From: CAZJTL01 sp964548905
GTDB lineage: Bacteria > Cyanobacteriota > Cyanobacteriia > Cyanobacteriales > Xenococcaceae
Direction: 5' to 3'
Length of the DNA: 64,000 nucleotides
Assembly (NCBI GenBank): GCA_964548905.1
Contig: CAZJTL010000002.1
Location: 1-64,000, forward strand
Positions within the stretch are counted from its first letter, which is position 1; each line of letters starts with the position of its first letter. A program made the translations under genes and the position numbers. Positions 17,448 to 26,158 of this stretch are shown one piece after another. The notes under the pieces were generated by a model, which did no database searches, had not been told where the DNA came from, and saw only the letters and a program-made list of their open reading frames with translations.

Positions 17448-18974
17448 ATGAGCATGAATCAAAATACCAATTACGGCCGTACACTTTCTAATCGCTATCA
17501 ACTCGCTGAGTTGGTAGGCGAGGGCGCTATGGGTCAAGTCTATCGAGCTAGAGACACTTTGCTCGGCGGCGTTACAGTAGCGGTCAAATTTCTCTCACAA
17601 ACTCTTCTCAATAGTAGTTTGCGCGATCGCTTTGAGCGAGAGGCAACCATTTGTGCAATTCTAGGAGAAAAAAGTATTCATGTGGTGCGAGTTAGAGACT
17701 ACGGCGTAGATGACAACAATGTTCCTTTTTACGTAATGGAGTTTCTCGCAGGCGAAAGTCTCAGCGATATTATTAAATACAAACCTTTACATCTGCCTCG
17801 GTTTTTTAGCTTTACTCGTCAAATTTGTTTGGGACTCGAAGCCGCTCATCAAGGAATTAATTTTAACGGCGAACTGTGCCAAATTATTCATCGAGATATT
17901 AAACCTAGCAACATTTTAGTAGTACAAGATCCTACATTAGGAGAACTGGTTAAAGTTCTAGATTTTGGTATTGCTAAACTGATTCAAGCTAATGCCTCGC
18001 AAACTCAATCTTTTATGGGAACTCTTGCCTATTGTTCCCCAGAACAAATGGAAGGGAAAGAATTAGACCATCGCTCTGATATCTACAGTTTAGGGGTGAT
18101 GATGTATGAAATGCTTACTGGTGATATGCCTGTACTCCCTCAAAACTCTTCTTTTGGTGGTTGGTATAAAGCTCATCGAGAATTTTCACCCAATCCTTTT
18201 AATCCCAGTTTAAAATTACCCCAAGATTTAGAACAACTGGTGATGAAATGTTTATCTAAATCGCCCCAAGCTCGACCTCAAAGTTCGGGAGAAATCCTGC
18301 AAACTCTAGAAACAATTCAAAAAAGCCTGAACAAATCTGCCAATCTTAGAGAAGACGAAAAACCAACTCAAGTTAATTTCGATTCAGAAGCGACGATCGC
18401 TAATTTTTCTCCTTCTGAAGAAATTTTACTTAATACTAGCTGGCCAGAAGATAAACCCAGACAAAAAATAGTCTTTCCTCGTCTAATTCCCACTCCAGAA
18501 GGCGTAGTTCCTACTATTTGCGCCATGTTAGAGCATCGGGAAATTAACGACCATCTCTCTAGTACTCGCTACAATCAATTTTTGTTTTTAGATCATCCCT
18601 ATCCAATTTTGTTGTGGATTACTTTGATCTACAATCGCCAATTTGGGCCGCGCTGGTTGCCTTGCTATCTCGACCTTAAATCTAGTAAAGGACAGCTAAT
18701 TGCTCGTACTCTCAGCGAGTTTGGCTCTTATCGCATCCTCTTGTTTGCTCTCGAACGTCCTGGGCAGTGTCAGCACTTACTAGAATCTACCATCAGCAAT
18801 CAAAATTGCAAAATGCTCAAGCAATGGTCTGATAGTAGCAACTTGATTAAAGCTGTTGGTAAACCTCAAATAGCTAAGCAGTTATTGAAACACGAGTTTG
18901 AGAAAATTAAGCCCAAAATTTTACGTAAGCTCGAAGCTGTTTATACCAGCTATCCTAGTGATGTATCAGGTTGA
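17448..18974 (+). CDS. Serine/threonine protein kinase with unknown C-terminal domain
   Basis: Hanks-type kinase in the first ~290 residues: glycine loop VGEGAMGQVYRA, catalytic Lys in VAVKFLS, IIHRDIKPSN catalytic loop, VLDFGIAK (DFG) and a GTLAYCSPEQMEG activation segment. After a linker the C-terminal ~170 residues (from about IVFPRLIPTPEGVVPTIC) form a soluble region that I cannot assign. No transmembrane segment is seen, so the kinase is cytosolic, unlike many PknB types. It lies right behind the small gene at 16994. The stop (18972-18974) touches the end of a TnpB element, so the last residues could have been altered by insertion. Confidence 0.9.
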   Translation: MSMNQNTNYGRTLSNRYQLAELVGEGAMGQVYRARDTLLGGVTVAVKFLSQTLLNSSLRDRFEREATICAILGEKSIHVVRVRDYGVDDNNVPFYVMEFLAGESLSDIIKYKPLHLPRFFSFTRQICLGLEAAHQGINFNGELCQIIHRDIKPSNILVVQDPTLGELVKVLDFGIAKLIQANASQTQSFMGTLAYCSPEQMEGKELDHRSDIYSLGVMMYEMLTGDMPVLPQNSSFGGWYKAHREFSPNPFNPSLKLPQDLEQLVMKCLSKSPQARPQSSGEILQTLETIQKSLNKSANLREDEKPTQVNFDSEATIANFSPSEEILLNTSWPEDKPRQKIVFPRLIPTPEGVVPTICAMLEHREINDHLSSTRYNQFLFLDHPYPILLWITLIYNRQFGPRWLPCYLDLKSSKGQLIARTLSEFGSYRILLFALERPGQCQHLLESTISNQNCKMLKQWSDSSNLIKAVGKPQIAKQLLKHEFEKIKPKILRKLEAVYTSYPSDVSG

Positions 18975-18977
18975 CAC

Positions 18978-19009
18978 TCCCACCCTTACGCTACCCTAAA
19001 AGGGTGGGA
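18978..19009. repeat. Terminal hairpin of IS200/IS605-type element
   Basis: Perfect 9-bp stem TCCCACCCT / AGGGTGGGA with a 14-base loop, at the 3' end of tnpB and containing its TAA stop. A subterminal hairpin at this place is typical of the right end of IS605/IS1341-type elements and of the 3' part of the guide (omega) RNA. Confidence 0.7.
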
Positions 19010-19897
19010 TTCTTGGTTCACTGAATCGATTTGCTCTGATTGGATGGCTCCAAGCAAAGTAGGGCTCGTTTCTCCCCAAGCGTTTAGGACTGATTCTTCA
19101 GCCCAAGTTCCGACATGACCTGCCGTACTTAGTCCTTTTTTTAAGATGTTTATAGCCGCGTTTTTATCTCTACAAAGTTCAAAACCACAGCTACAGCTAT
19201 GTGTACGAGTACTTAGCGTCTTATTGACCTGCTCCCCACACTTGGAACAATCAATAGAGGCGTAGTGTGGTGAAACAGCTACAGTTACTTTGCCAAATTT
19301 TACTCCAAAATACTCAATCCACTTTCTCAAAGCGTACCAACCAACATCAGATATTGATTTAGCTAACTTTGTATTTCGAACCATGTTTCGCACTTTCAAG
19401 TCTTCATAGGCGACAAAATCTGTCGATTTGATGACGCAACGAGCTACTCTTTTCGCCCATTCTTCACGTTGCCTACTTATTTTGAGATGTGCGCGTGCTA
19501 ATTTCTCTTTAGCCTTTTTGTAATTGTTTGATTGGGGTTGATTGCGTTTGAATTTCTTAGAAACTCTACGCTGCAATTTTGCTAATCTTTTTTCTGCTTG
19601 ACGATAGAAGCGAGGATTTGGTTCTGTATAGCCAAATTGGTCGCTATATGTAAATTTCAACCCCAAATCCAAACCCCGAGCTACACCGCTTGGTTCTACT
19701 TCTTCAGTTACTACTACATCAATACAAAATTGGGCGTAGTATCCATCAGCGCGTCGAACTAACCTAACTCGATTGATTTGGTCATCTGAATAGAAACGCA
19801 GATCGTGTGTTCCTACTAATTTGAGCCTTCCAATTCCCTTCTTGTCAGAGAAAGTAGCGAATGGGTTTTGCGCGAGTTTTCTATAAAACTTTTCCCA
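18986..19897 (-). pseudogene. tnpB: TnpB (IS605/IS1341-type RNA-guided nuclease), N-terminally truncated
   Basis: The open frame runs from the TAG at 19898-19900 to the TAA at 18986 without a proper start; the first available one (TTG, 19672) is deep inside the protein. Retained are the beta-rich wedge remnant (LVRRADGYYAQFCIDV) and the whole RuvC nuclease: GLDLG (Asp), VAYEDLKVRNM (Glu) and CRDKNAAINIL (Asp). The zinc finger CSKCGEQ...CSCGFE is also kept. The N-terminal ~100 residues are missing and the upstream edge abuts the SMR-like gene. No tnpA is present. It is a decayed relic whose catalytic residues remain. Confidence 0.85.
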
Positions 19898-19908
19898 CTA
19901 CACCCTTT

Positions 19909-20226
19909 TCAAGAATTTCCAGCGCGTAACATAGTTATGCCAGCAACAATCAAACTTATACCAAAGAGTTTAAGTAGAGTTTGATCTTCTTTGAAAAACC
20001 AAATGCCAAAGCAAAATGCCATCACTGATTCCAGTGCCAAAATAAAAATATAGGTTATCCCAAGTTCTTGATTCCGCATTGCCATAGTTTGTAAAGTAGC
20101 TCCCAAGCAGAAGAACGTATAAACACCCAAGCTGGGGATAAAGTAAGACAAACCTTGGGATAATTTCATACAAATACCGCCAATGGTAAAAGCAATGGCT
20201 GCACCAAATGAGATTAGTAAATACAT
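19909..20226 (-). CDS. Small multidrug resistance (SMR)-like four-helix transporter
   Basis: 105 residues, four hydrophobic helices, matching the EmrE/MdtI size and pattern (MKLSQGLSYFIPSLG after helix 1, a LGITYIFILALE third helix and AGITMLRAG at the end). The proton-coupling Glu of helix 1 (Glu14 in EmrE) appears to be Phe in IAFTIGGICMK, while helix 3 carries a Glu (ILALESVM) not usual there. It starts 28 bases after the stop of the PLP decarboxylase on the same strand, so a role in moving the decarboxylase product (a diamine) is plausible. It could instead be an EamA half-type protein. Confidence 0.75.
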   Translation of the reverse strand: MYLLISFGAAIAFTIGGICMKLSQGLSYFIPSLGVYTFFCLGATLQTMAMRNQELGITYIFILALESVMAFCFGIWFFKEDQTLLKLFGISLIVAGITMLRAGNS

Positions 20227-20254
20227 AAATTCGAGGTTATGAATTGAATAAAAT

Positions 20255-21415
20255 TTAGAGGTAATAAGCTTTTAGAGGAGGAAAGCCGTTGAAACCTACA
20301 GAAGCATAAGTTGTTGTGTATGCACCAGTACCCAAAATTTCTACTCGATCGCCTATTTCTAAATCGATCGGTAGTTGATAATCAGCGCGATCGTAGAGGA
20401 TATCAGCGCTATCGCACGTAGGGCCGGCAATGACAACAGGTGCAACTGGATATCCATCTTTTGGTGTACAAATTTGATATTTAATGCACTCATCCATAGT
20501 TTCCGCTAATCCGCCAAATTTGCCGATATCAAGATAGATCCAGCGTCTATCTTCTGTATAAGCTTTTTTGGAGATAAGTACTACCTCTGACTGAATTAGT
20601 CCAGCATCAGCTACTAGCCATCTTCCAGGCTCAATCATCGTCATTGGCTGGTGGCGATCGAAATAACAATTAAGCGCTTCAGTAATAGCATCAGTATATA
20701 CTTCAGCTTGCGGTGCTTGACTGTTGTAGTCTACGGGAAAGCCACCGCCTAAATTAATCATCTCTAAATTAATTCCTGCTAATTTTAAAGCAGAAAAAAG
20801 TCTGGCAACTTTAGCGATCGCGAGATGCCATTGCTGGCGATCGCGCTGTTGCGAACCGACATGAAACGACACACCAAATGGTTGAAGACCTAATCTAGCA
20901 CTATGGATCAGTAGGTCATGCGCCATCTCCAATTCACAACCAAATTTTTTCGATAACGGCCATTGGGCACCTTCGCATTCCATCAATAAGCGACAATAAA
21001 CGCGGCTACCAGGAGCAAATTTAGCTAGTTTTTCTAGTTCTGCCAAACTATCAAAGGCAAACAACCTAACTCCTAAATTATATGCAGCAGCGATATCTCG
21101 TGATTTTTTAATCGTGTTACCATAGGAAATTTGGGCTGGTTTCGCGCCAACGGCAAGACATTGTTCGATTTCAAATAGACTTGCTGTGTCAAAGTTAGAA
21201 CCAAGACGGACTAACAGTTTAAGTATTTCTGGTGCTGGATTGGCTTTAACAGCGTAGTAAACTTGCGTATTAGGTAAATTTTGTTGCAGTCTCTGGTATT
21301 TATCCGCAATTACATCTAAATCAACCACTAAAAAAGGCGTTTCGAGGCAATTGTTCTGAAGAAAATTGCTGATTTTTGAGTTAACTAAGTAATTATGACG
21401 AGCTATTGTTATCAC
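20255..21415 (-). CDS. PLP-dependent ornithine/lysine/diaminopimelate-type decarboxylase (fold III)
   Basis: Alanine-racemase-fold decarboxylase of the eukaryote-like ODC/LDC group. Seen: YYAVKANPAPEI with the PLP Lys57, SFHVGSQ, NLGGGFPVDY for PLP phosphate, MIEPGRWLVADAG, and GPTCDSADILYDR containing the Cys and Asp that mark ornithine/lysine decarboxylases rather than LysA or arginine decarboxylase SpeA. 386 residues, the usual length. Expected product is putrescine or cadaverine. It is the first gene of a two-gene unit with the SMR-like protein; its promoter region (21416-21530) is AT-rich. Substrate choice cannot be settled from sequence. Confidence 0.9.
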   Translation of the reverse strand: MITIARHNYLVNSKISNFLQNNCLETPFLVVDLDVIADKYQRLQQNLPNTQVYYAVKANPAPEILKLLVRLGSNFDTASLFEIEQCLAVGAKPAQISYGNTIKKSRDIAAAYNLGVRLFAFDSLAELEKLAKFAPGSRVYCRLLMECEGAQWPLSKKFGCELEMAHDLLIHSARLGLQPFGVSFHVGSQQRDRQQWHLAIAKVARLFSALKLAGINLEMINLGGGFPVDYNSQAPQAEVYTDAITEALNCYFDRHQPMTMIEPGRWLVADAGLIQSEVVLISKKAYTEDRRWIYLDIGKFGGLAETMDECIKYQICTPKDGYPVAPVVIAGPTCDSADILYDRADYQLPIDLEIGDRVEILGTGAYTTTYASVGFNGFPPLKAYYL

Positions 21416-21530
21416 TACTTTCAGTAAAAATATCTATCTTTTATCAGTGATAACACTCTAATTTTAAGAAATATTAAGATTTATCTACAAAAATATAAAC
21501 TTTTGACCAAGTTTGATGCTTACGTACTTG

Positions 21531-22400
21531 CTAGCATGAAAACAACAACAGGGGAAACCAACTACGACGGAGTAGTTCTTCGGCGAAACTGGGAACTGCT
21601 CGCTCGAACCAATTTACTTTAGAGTCAGCGGCGATGGCGATCGCACTGATATCAGCATTGGCAGCAATTTCTAACATGGTTAGTACAGGTAATCCCTTGC
21701 TTACTTTAAGATTCACCTCCCATCCTGTACTTTCTAATTCAACTTTGAGAGCATTTAATTTGGCTTCTGCTTCTTGCAATCGATTTTCTGTTAGTAATTT
21801 TTGTCTGCTTTCTTCCACTACCCAGGCTAAGGTGCATCTTCGAGGAGAATTCATTTGGCGATCGCTAGCGCTAGTTTTAAGGCGATCGATTAGATATCTG
21901 GCAGCTTTACTATCGTTGTAGGGAATTAGCAGAGAATTCCATAAATGCTGACAGCGCAATAATAATTCTTCCGAAGTAAAAGTAGAAATCAGTTGTGGAC
22001 GCAGAATCATCACTGGGGCTGAAGATAATTTGGTCAAGCCAAGCGTCGTACTGCCAAACAGCTTCTCTTGTAATAAACTCCGAATTGGCGTTCCTGTGAA
22101 AATAACATCAACTGGATGAGTTTTTAACAGACGCGGAATCGTATCTAATGGTTTTCCTGAAGCGACTTCAACGATTACTTCTAATCCTGCGGGTAAATCT
22201 AGTTGCGCTTTGGCAAATCTTTGTTTAGCTTGTTCGATTTTGGCTTCATCTACTCTAGGAATTTCTCCCTCTTGCCATAGAGGGACGCTATGAAAAAAAG
22301 CTATTTTTGTAAATCCACCACTAGCTAAGGCAGGAACAAAATTAATTAAGCGCTCCAATCCGTCAGTAAAATCCGTACAAATCAGGCAGCTTTGAAACAT
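21531..22400 (-). CDS. Universal stress protein, tandem UspA domains
   Basis: 289 residues with two UspA-like alpha/beta domains (about 1-135 and 150-289). The first begins MFQSCLICTDFTDGLERL and holds DVIFTGTPIRSLLQEKLFGST, close to the G-2x-G-9x-G(S/T) ATP pattern. The second has ADISAIAIAADSK near its end but a weaker ATP motif. USPs bind ATP and act in stress adaptation; the specific role here is unknown. It stands between the decarboxylase gene and nblA, all on the minus strand, with spacers large enough for separate promoters. Confidence 0.85.
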   Translation of the reverse strand: MFQSCLICTDFTDGLERLINFVPALASGGFTKIAFFHSVPLWQEGEIPRVDEAKIEQAKQRFAKAQLDLPAGLEVIVEVASGKPLDTIPRLLKTHPVDVIFTGTPIRSLLQEKLFGSTTLGLTKLSSAPVMILRPQLISTFTSEELLLRCQHLWNSLLIPYNDSKAARYLIDRLKTSASDRQMNSPRRCTLAWVVEESRQKLLTENRLQEAEAKLNALKVELESTGWEVNLKVSKGLPVLTMLEIAANADISAIAIAADSKVNWFERAVPSFAEELLRRSWFPLLLFSC

Positions 22401-22533
22401 ATATAAATAATATTTTTAAACTTTTTCTAATAATAAAGCTAGTATCGATATATATATTTTCAGTCAACGCCCCAACATCCCCAGCTCTTTTCTGATCAGA
22501 AAACCAGCAAGAGAAGGAGGTCGCCAAACTTTC

Positions 22534-22740
22534 TTACTTTGATTGTGGCGGTCTATAAGTTGGATCTAGACCCCATTGATATTTAATAAACTCTTTATAC
22601 ATGTTCTCTCGCATCATCATTTGTTCGTAAAGCTGAATCAGAAACTCCTGCGCTTGTTCGCGACTCATATTTTGTACTTGAGCCTGAAATGAGCGTAGGT
22701 TAAATTGTTGTTCTAGAGAAAATTCGATTGGTTGAAACAT
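22534..22740 (-). CDS. nblA: Phycobilisome degradation protein NblA
   Basis: NblA is a small helical adaptor that binds phycobiliproteins and the Clp protease to dismantle phycobilisomes in nutrient stress. 68 residues with the family pattern: FSLEQQFNLRSFQAQV, EQAQEFLIQLYEQMM and YKEFIKYQWGL. A ribosome site AGGAG lies 8 bases before the ATG. The 520-base AT-rich spacer upstream is shared with the divergent RNA-binding protein gene and probably holds regulated promoters. I looked for a GTA-N8-TAC NtcA box and did not find a convincing one. Confidence 0.95.
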   Translation of the reverse strand: MFQPIEFSLEQQFNLRSFQAQVQNMSREQAQEFLIQLYEQMMMRENMYKEFIKYQWGLDPTYRPPQSK

Positions 22741-23262
22741 AATTTTTCTCCTTTGAGTAGACTAGGATTGAGAGCTAACTTCAATCTAGATTGAGCTAAT
22801 CTCATCACAATGTGCTAACTATGGCACTACTCATCAAGTAATGTAACAATAGTTTGACAAGGTGTAAACATAGTTATATAAGTAACCTTGGTGAACTGTC
22901 AACCGAAAAAGAAGATTTTATTTACAGAGCGCCTACATAATTGTTATTAATAATAAATTGACTAATAGTGTAAACATTCTGTAATAATCAAAAGAGAGAC
23001 AATATTAAAGTCTATTTTTGACAAATAAATTTTTACAAGAGCCAAATAATCAAAATAGCTTTTATTAAATTCTTTATTTTAGAGGTAAAAACCTTTGCAA
23101 TTTGCAGCCAAAATCTATAAAAGCGCTCGAATTTATCAAAATAATTGGAGTTATAAAAATTTTTGGCTCTTAATAATTTATTGATATTTGTCTGTCCATT
23201 GAAGAAATTTCTGAGTAAAGTTTTCGACTAGGACTAAATCGATCAAGTGGAGGTACATATTT
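22741..23262. promoter_or_regulatory. Divergent intergenic region between nblA and RNA-binding protein gene
   Basis: 522 AT-rich bases with no gene. It should contain the nblA promoter (minus) and the promoter and 5' UTR of the RRM protein gene (plus), whose site AAGTGGAGG is at about 23245-23253. No operator was identified with confidence. Confidence 0.5.
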
Positions 23263-23736
23263 ATGTCTGTTCGTCTATACGTGGGTAATTTGCCAAAAGA
23301 AGCGATCGAACGTCAAGCTTTAGAAGCTATGTTTGTAGATGCTGGAGCTGGAGTATCTACCAAATTAATCAAGGATCGCAAAACAGGAAAATGTAGAGGT
23401 TTTGCCTTTGTTACTGTTCCAACCGATGAAATGGCTGACGCATTTATTGAAAAATATAACGGTCAGGCGTTTATGGAAAGTCCGCTCAAAATTGAAAAAG
23501 CATTACCTCGTTCTAAAGGAAAAACCGAAGAGCAAGAGTCTGCTGGCGAACCGGAAACTACTACTGCGCCCGTTAATAATACCAATAACCGCCGTAACAA
23601 GGGCAATAAACAGCGCGCTCGCCGTCAACCTGGTACTACAACACAACAGCCTGGTTCCATTCAGCCCGATCCCCGTTGGGCAGATGAATTGGCAAAATTA
23701 AAAGAAATGTTTGCAGCTCAAGCTTCCAATCCTTGA
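23263..23736 (+). CDS. RNA-binding protein, RRM type (Rbp family)
   Basis: One RNA-recognition motif in residues 2-80, with RNP2 (VRLYVGNL) and RNP1 (KCRGFAFVTV), followed by a low-complexity tail rich in Asn, Arg, Gln and Pro (about 85-157). Cyanobacterial Rbp proteins bind RNA, several are cold-induced, and some localise photosynthesis mRNAs to thylakoids. The tail is Arg/Asn-rich rather than the Gly-rich tail of RbpA-type proteins, and it ends in a conserved-looking DPRWADELAKLKEMF helix. A GGAGG lies 8 bases before the ATG. Confidence 0.92.
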   Translation: MSVRLYVGNLPKEAIERQALEAMFVDAGAGVSTKLIKDRKTGKCRGFAFVTVPTDEMADAFIEKYNGQAFMESPLKIEKALPRSKGKTEEQESAGEPETTTAPVNNTNNRRNKGNKQRARRQPGTTTQQPGSIQPDPRWADELAKLKEMFAAQASNP

Positions 23737-23947
23737 ACGAAGGCAGAAGGATCGATTGCAGGGGGATTGTAATTAATCGAGGTAGTCGTTGTCATTAGTC
23801 TTTAGTGTTGGTTAATTGGCAATGACTCCTTAGATTTAATTACTGTACCCAAAAAAAAATTACTCTCCAAAAGAAAATTGCCACTCGAATCTCGGTAAAA
23901 TCTTAAAATCTATTGATTCGACACAATAAGCAATAAGGAGTTTTTAC

Positions 23948-24658
23948 ATGGCGACCGCAACCGATCCAGTCCAAATAATGAAGCAAGAAGTTGGCAAAGC
24001 AGCAGCAGCCCGCGTGAAACCAGATTCTATCGTTGGGTTGGGAACAGGATCGACTACAGCTTTTGCTATTGAAGCAATAGGCGATCGCCTCGCCAAAGGT
24101 GAACTGAAAAATATTGTTGGTATTCCTACCTCTTTCCAAGCAGAAGTATTGGCAAAAAAATATGGCATTCCTCTCACTACTCTAGATGCTGTCGATCGCA
24201 TCGATATTGCCATTGACGGCGCTGATGAAGTAGATCCCAATAAAAACCTTATAAAAGGTGGCGGTGCAGCTCATACGCGGGAAAAAGTGGTGGATTGTCT
24301 GGCTGAGGTTTTTATCGTAGTAGTTGATAGTGGGAAATTGGTAGATAAGTTGGGTTCTACTTTTCTCTTGCCTGTAGAAGTAATTCCTATGGCTCTCGCC
24401 CCTGTTACTCGCGCTTTGGAAAAATTAGGCGGAAAACCAGAATTGCGGATGGGGATCAAAAAAGCTGGTCCAGTAGTAACCGATCAAGGCAATCTAGTTA
24501 TTGATGTCAAGTTTGATACCATTCCCGATCCAGCCAATTTAGAAAAAACCATCAACAATATTCCTGGTGTCTTAGAGAATGGCTTATTTGTAGGAGTAAC
24601 CGATCTTGTTTTAGTAGGCGAAATTAAAGACGGTCAGCCAGTGATTCGGGAATTTTAA
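23948..24658 (+). CDS. rpiA: Ribose-5-phosphate isomerase A
   Basis: Interconverts ribose-5-phosphate and ribulose-5-phosphate in the Calvin and pentose phosphate cycles. Motifs: VGLGTGSTTAFAIEAIG, IDIAIDGADEVDP (catalytic Asp) and LIKGGGAAHTREKVVD (catalytic Lys and Glu). 236 residues, full length. ATG start with AAGGAG about 8 bases upstream. Convergent with frr; the spacer between them holds inverted heptamer arrays. Confidence 0.96.
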   Translation: MATATDPVQIMKQEVGKAAAARVKPDSIVGLGTGSTTAFAIEAIGDRLAKGELKNIVGIPTSFQAEVLAKKYGIPLTTLDAVDRIDIAIDGADEVDPNKNLIKGGGAAHTREKVVDCLAEVFIVVVDSGKLVDKLGSTFLLPVEVIPMALAPVTRALEKLGGKPELRMGIKKAGPVVTDQGNLVIDVKFDTIPDPANLEKTINNIPGVLENGLFVGVTDLVLVGEIKDGQPVIREF

Positions 24659-24663
24659 ATTTT

Positions 24664-24820
24664 CGTTCATTGCTCATAGTTCATTGTTCATTGATATAAA
24701 TATCGTTCATAGCTCATTGTTCATTGAATAAATGCGGTGAACTATGACGGCGTTTTATATTCCGAGGTTTTATCAGAATCCACGTCCAAACGATGAACCA
24801 TGAACCATGAGCCATGAACC
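24664..24820. repeat. Inverted heptamer arrays between rpiA and frr
   Basis: TTCATTG/TTCATAG units on the left (24664-24725) and CATGAAC/CATGAGC units on the right (24791-24819) are the same heptamer in opposite orientation. They could pair to form an imperfect long hairpin between two convergent genes. Confidence 0.7.
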
Positions 24821-25368
24821 TAAACTGTAGTAATATCTTTTTCCTTAGCTGCTAATAACTCGTCAATCTTTTTACCATACTGGTCGGTAATTTTTTGAAT
24901 TTGATCTTGTAAGTCTTTGGCTTCATCTTCAGAGATTTCGTGATTTTTCTCCTGCTTGCGTACCGAGTCGATCGCATCACGACGGATATTCCGCAAAGCT
25001 ACCTTTCCTTCTTCAGCTAGTTTTCCTGCCAATTTGACTAATTCCTGACGGCGTTCGCTAGTAAGCGGAGGAATATTTAATCTAATTAATTGACCGTCAT
25101 TATTGGGAGTCAAACCGAGATCGGACATCGAGATTGCTTTCTCGATCTGTGTCATACTGCCCCGATCGTAGGGTTGAATTGTAATCGTCGTAGCATCAGG
25201 TGTGCTAATGTTTGCCAGAGATTTTAATGGCGTTTCTGTGCCATAATAATCGACGGTTATTCTATCTAAAAGAGCTGAATTAGCACGACCAGTACGAATA
25301 GTGTTAAAAGACTTTTGTGTAGACTCTACAGTCTTTTGCATGTGGTCTTTAAGATCGGATATTTTCAC
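24820..25368 (-). CDS. frr: Ribosome recycling factor
   Basis: Splits post-termination ribosomes together with EF-G. Motifs: IRTGRANSALLDRITVDYYG, NIPPLTSERRQELVKLA and ALRNIRRDA. The frame is open well upstream, but the family begins at the helix VKISDLKDHMQKTV. A GTG at 25368 with GGAGG about 6 bases before it gives 182 residues, the normal size. This start lies within the last 20 bases of pyrH, so the two genes are translationally coupled, the common pyrH-frr order. Confidence 0.95.
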   Translation of the reverse strand: MKISDLKDHMQKTVESTQKSFNTIRTGRANSALLDRITVDYYGTETPLKSLANISTPDATTITIQPYDRGSMTQIEKAISMSDLGLTPNNDGQLIRLNIPPLTSERRQELVKLAGKLAEEGKVALRNIRRDAIDSVRKQEKNHEISEDEAKDLQDQIQKITDQYGKKIDELLAAKEKDITTV

Positions 25369-26077
25369 CAAAACCTCCCACGGTAGTTCCAACAGGTTCT
25401 CCTTTGACAGCTCGAACAATATTACCTCGAACTGAAAGATTGAAAACAACGATGTTAATTTTACGATCTTTACACAAAGCGATCGCAGTTCCATCCATCA
25501 CTTTAAGATCTTGAGTCAGTACACGATCGTAAGTTATGGTTTCATAGCGTTTGGCATTGGGATTGAGTTGGGGATCGCAATCATATACTCCATCCACCTT
25601 GGTTGCTTTAAAAATTACATCTGCATCAATTTCAGCAGCCCTTAAAGCAGCAGTAGTGTCTGTAGTAAAGAAGGGATTGCCAGAACCAGCCCCAAAAATA
25701 ACAACTCGTCCTTTTTCTAAATGACGAATCGCCCTGCGTCTGATGTATGGTTCGGCTACTTCCTGCATGGCGATCGCTGTTTGCACTCTAGTGGCAATGC
25801 CGATATTTTCTAAAGCGTCTTGTAAGGTCATAGCGTTCATAACCGTAGCAATCATACCAATATAATCAGCAGTTGCCCGATCCATACCTCCAGCAGCCGC
25901 TTTAACTCCACGGAAAATATTGCCACCACCGACTACTATGGCTATTTGTACGCCACTTTTGATGATATCCGCTATTTCTTGAGCGATGTCAGCAACTACT
26001 GTAGGGTCAATACCATAGCCTAAATCCCCCATTAGTGCTTCACCACTCAGTTTCAATAAAACCCGCTGGTAAGTCAT
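25349..26077 (-). CDS. pyrH: UMP kinase
   Basis: Phosphorylates UMP to UDP at the start of pyrimidine nucleotide and UDP-sugar supply. Amino-acid-kinase fold with VLLKLSGEALMG, IAIVVGGGNIFRG, DYIGMIATVMNAM and the GNPFFTTDTTAALRAAEI segment. 242 residues, normal. It overlaps the chosen frr start by 20 bases. Confidence 0.97.
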   Translation of the reverse strand: MTYQRVLLKLSGEALMGDLGYGIDPTVVADIAQEIADIIKSGVQIAIVVGGGNIFRGVKAAAGGMDRATADYIGMIATVMNAMTLQDALENIGIATRVQTAIAMQEVAEPYIRRRAIRHLEKGRVVIFGAGSGNPFFTTDTTAALRAAEIDADVIFKATKVDGVYDCDPQLNPNAKRYETITYDRVLTQDLKVMDGTAIALCKDRKINIVVFNLSVRGNIVRAVKGEPVGTTVGGFGENIRS

Positions 26078-26158
26078 TCTTAAAAATTTATTCTAGATAT
26101 GCGCTAATAATTACCTCCACATAACATACCAGGTTTCTGTCATTTATTTGTCAGGATC

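Noticed and set aside
22800..23000. NtcA operator for nblA
   Set aside because: No GTA-N8-TAC with a properly spaced -10 could be found; GTAACAATAGTTTGAC breaks the second half-site.
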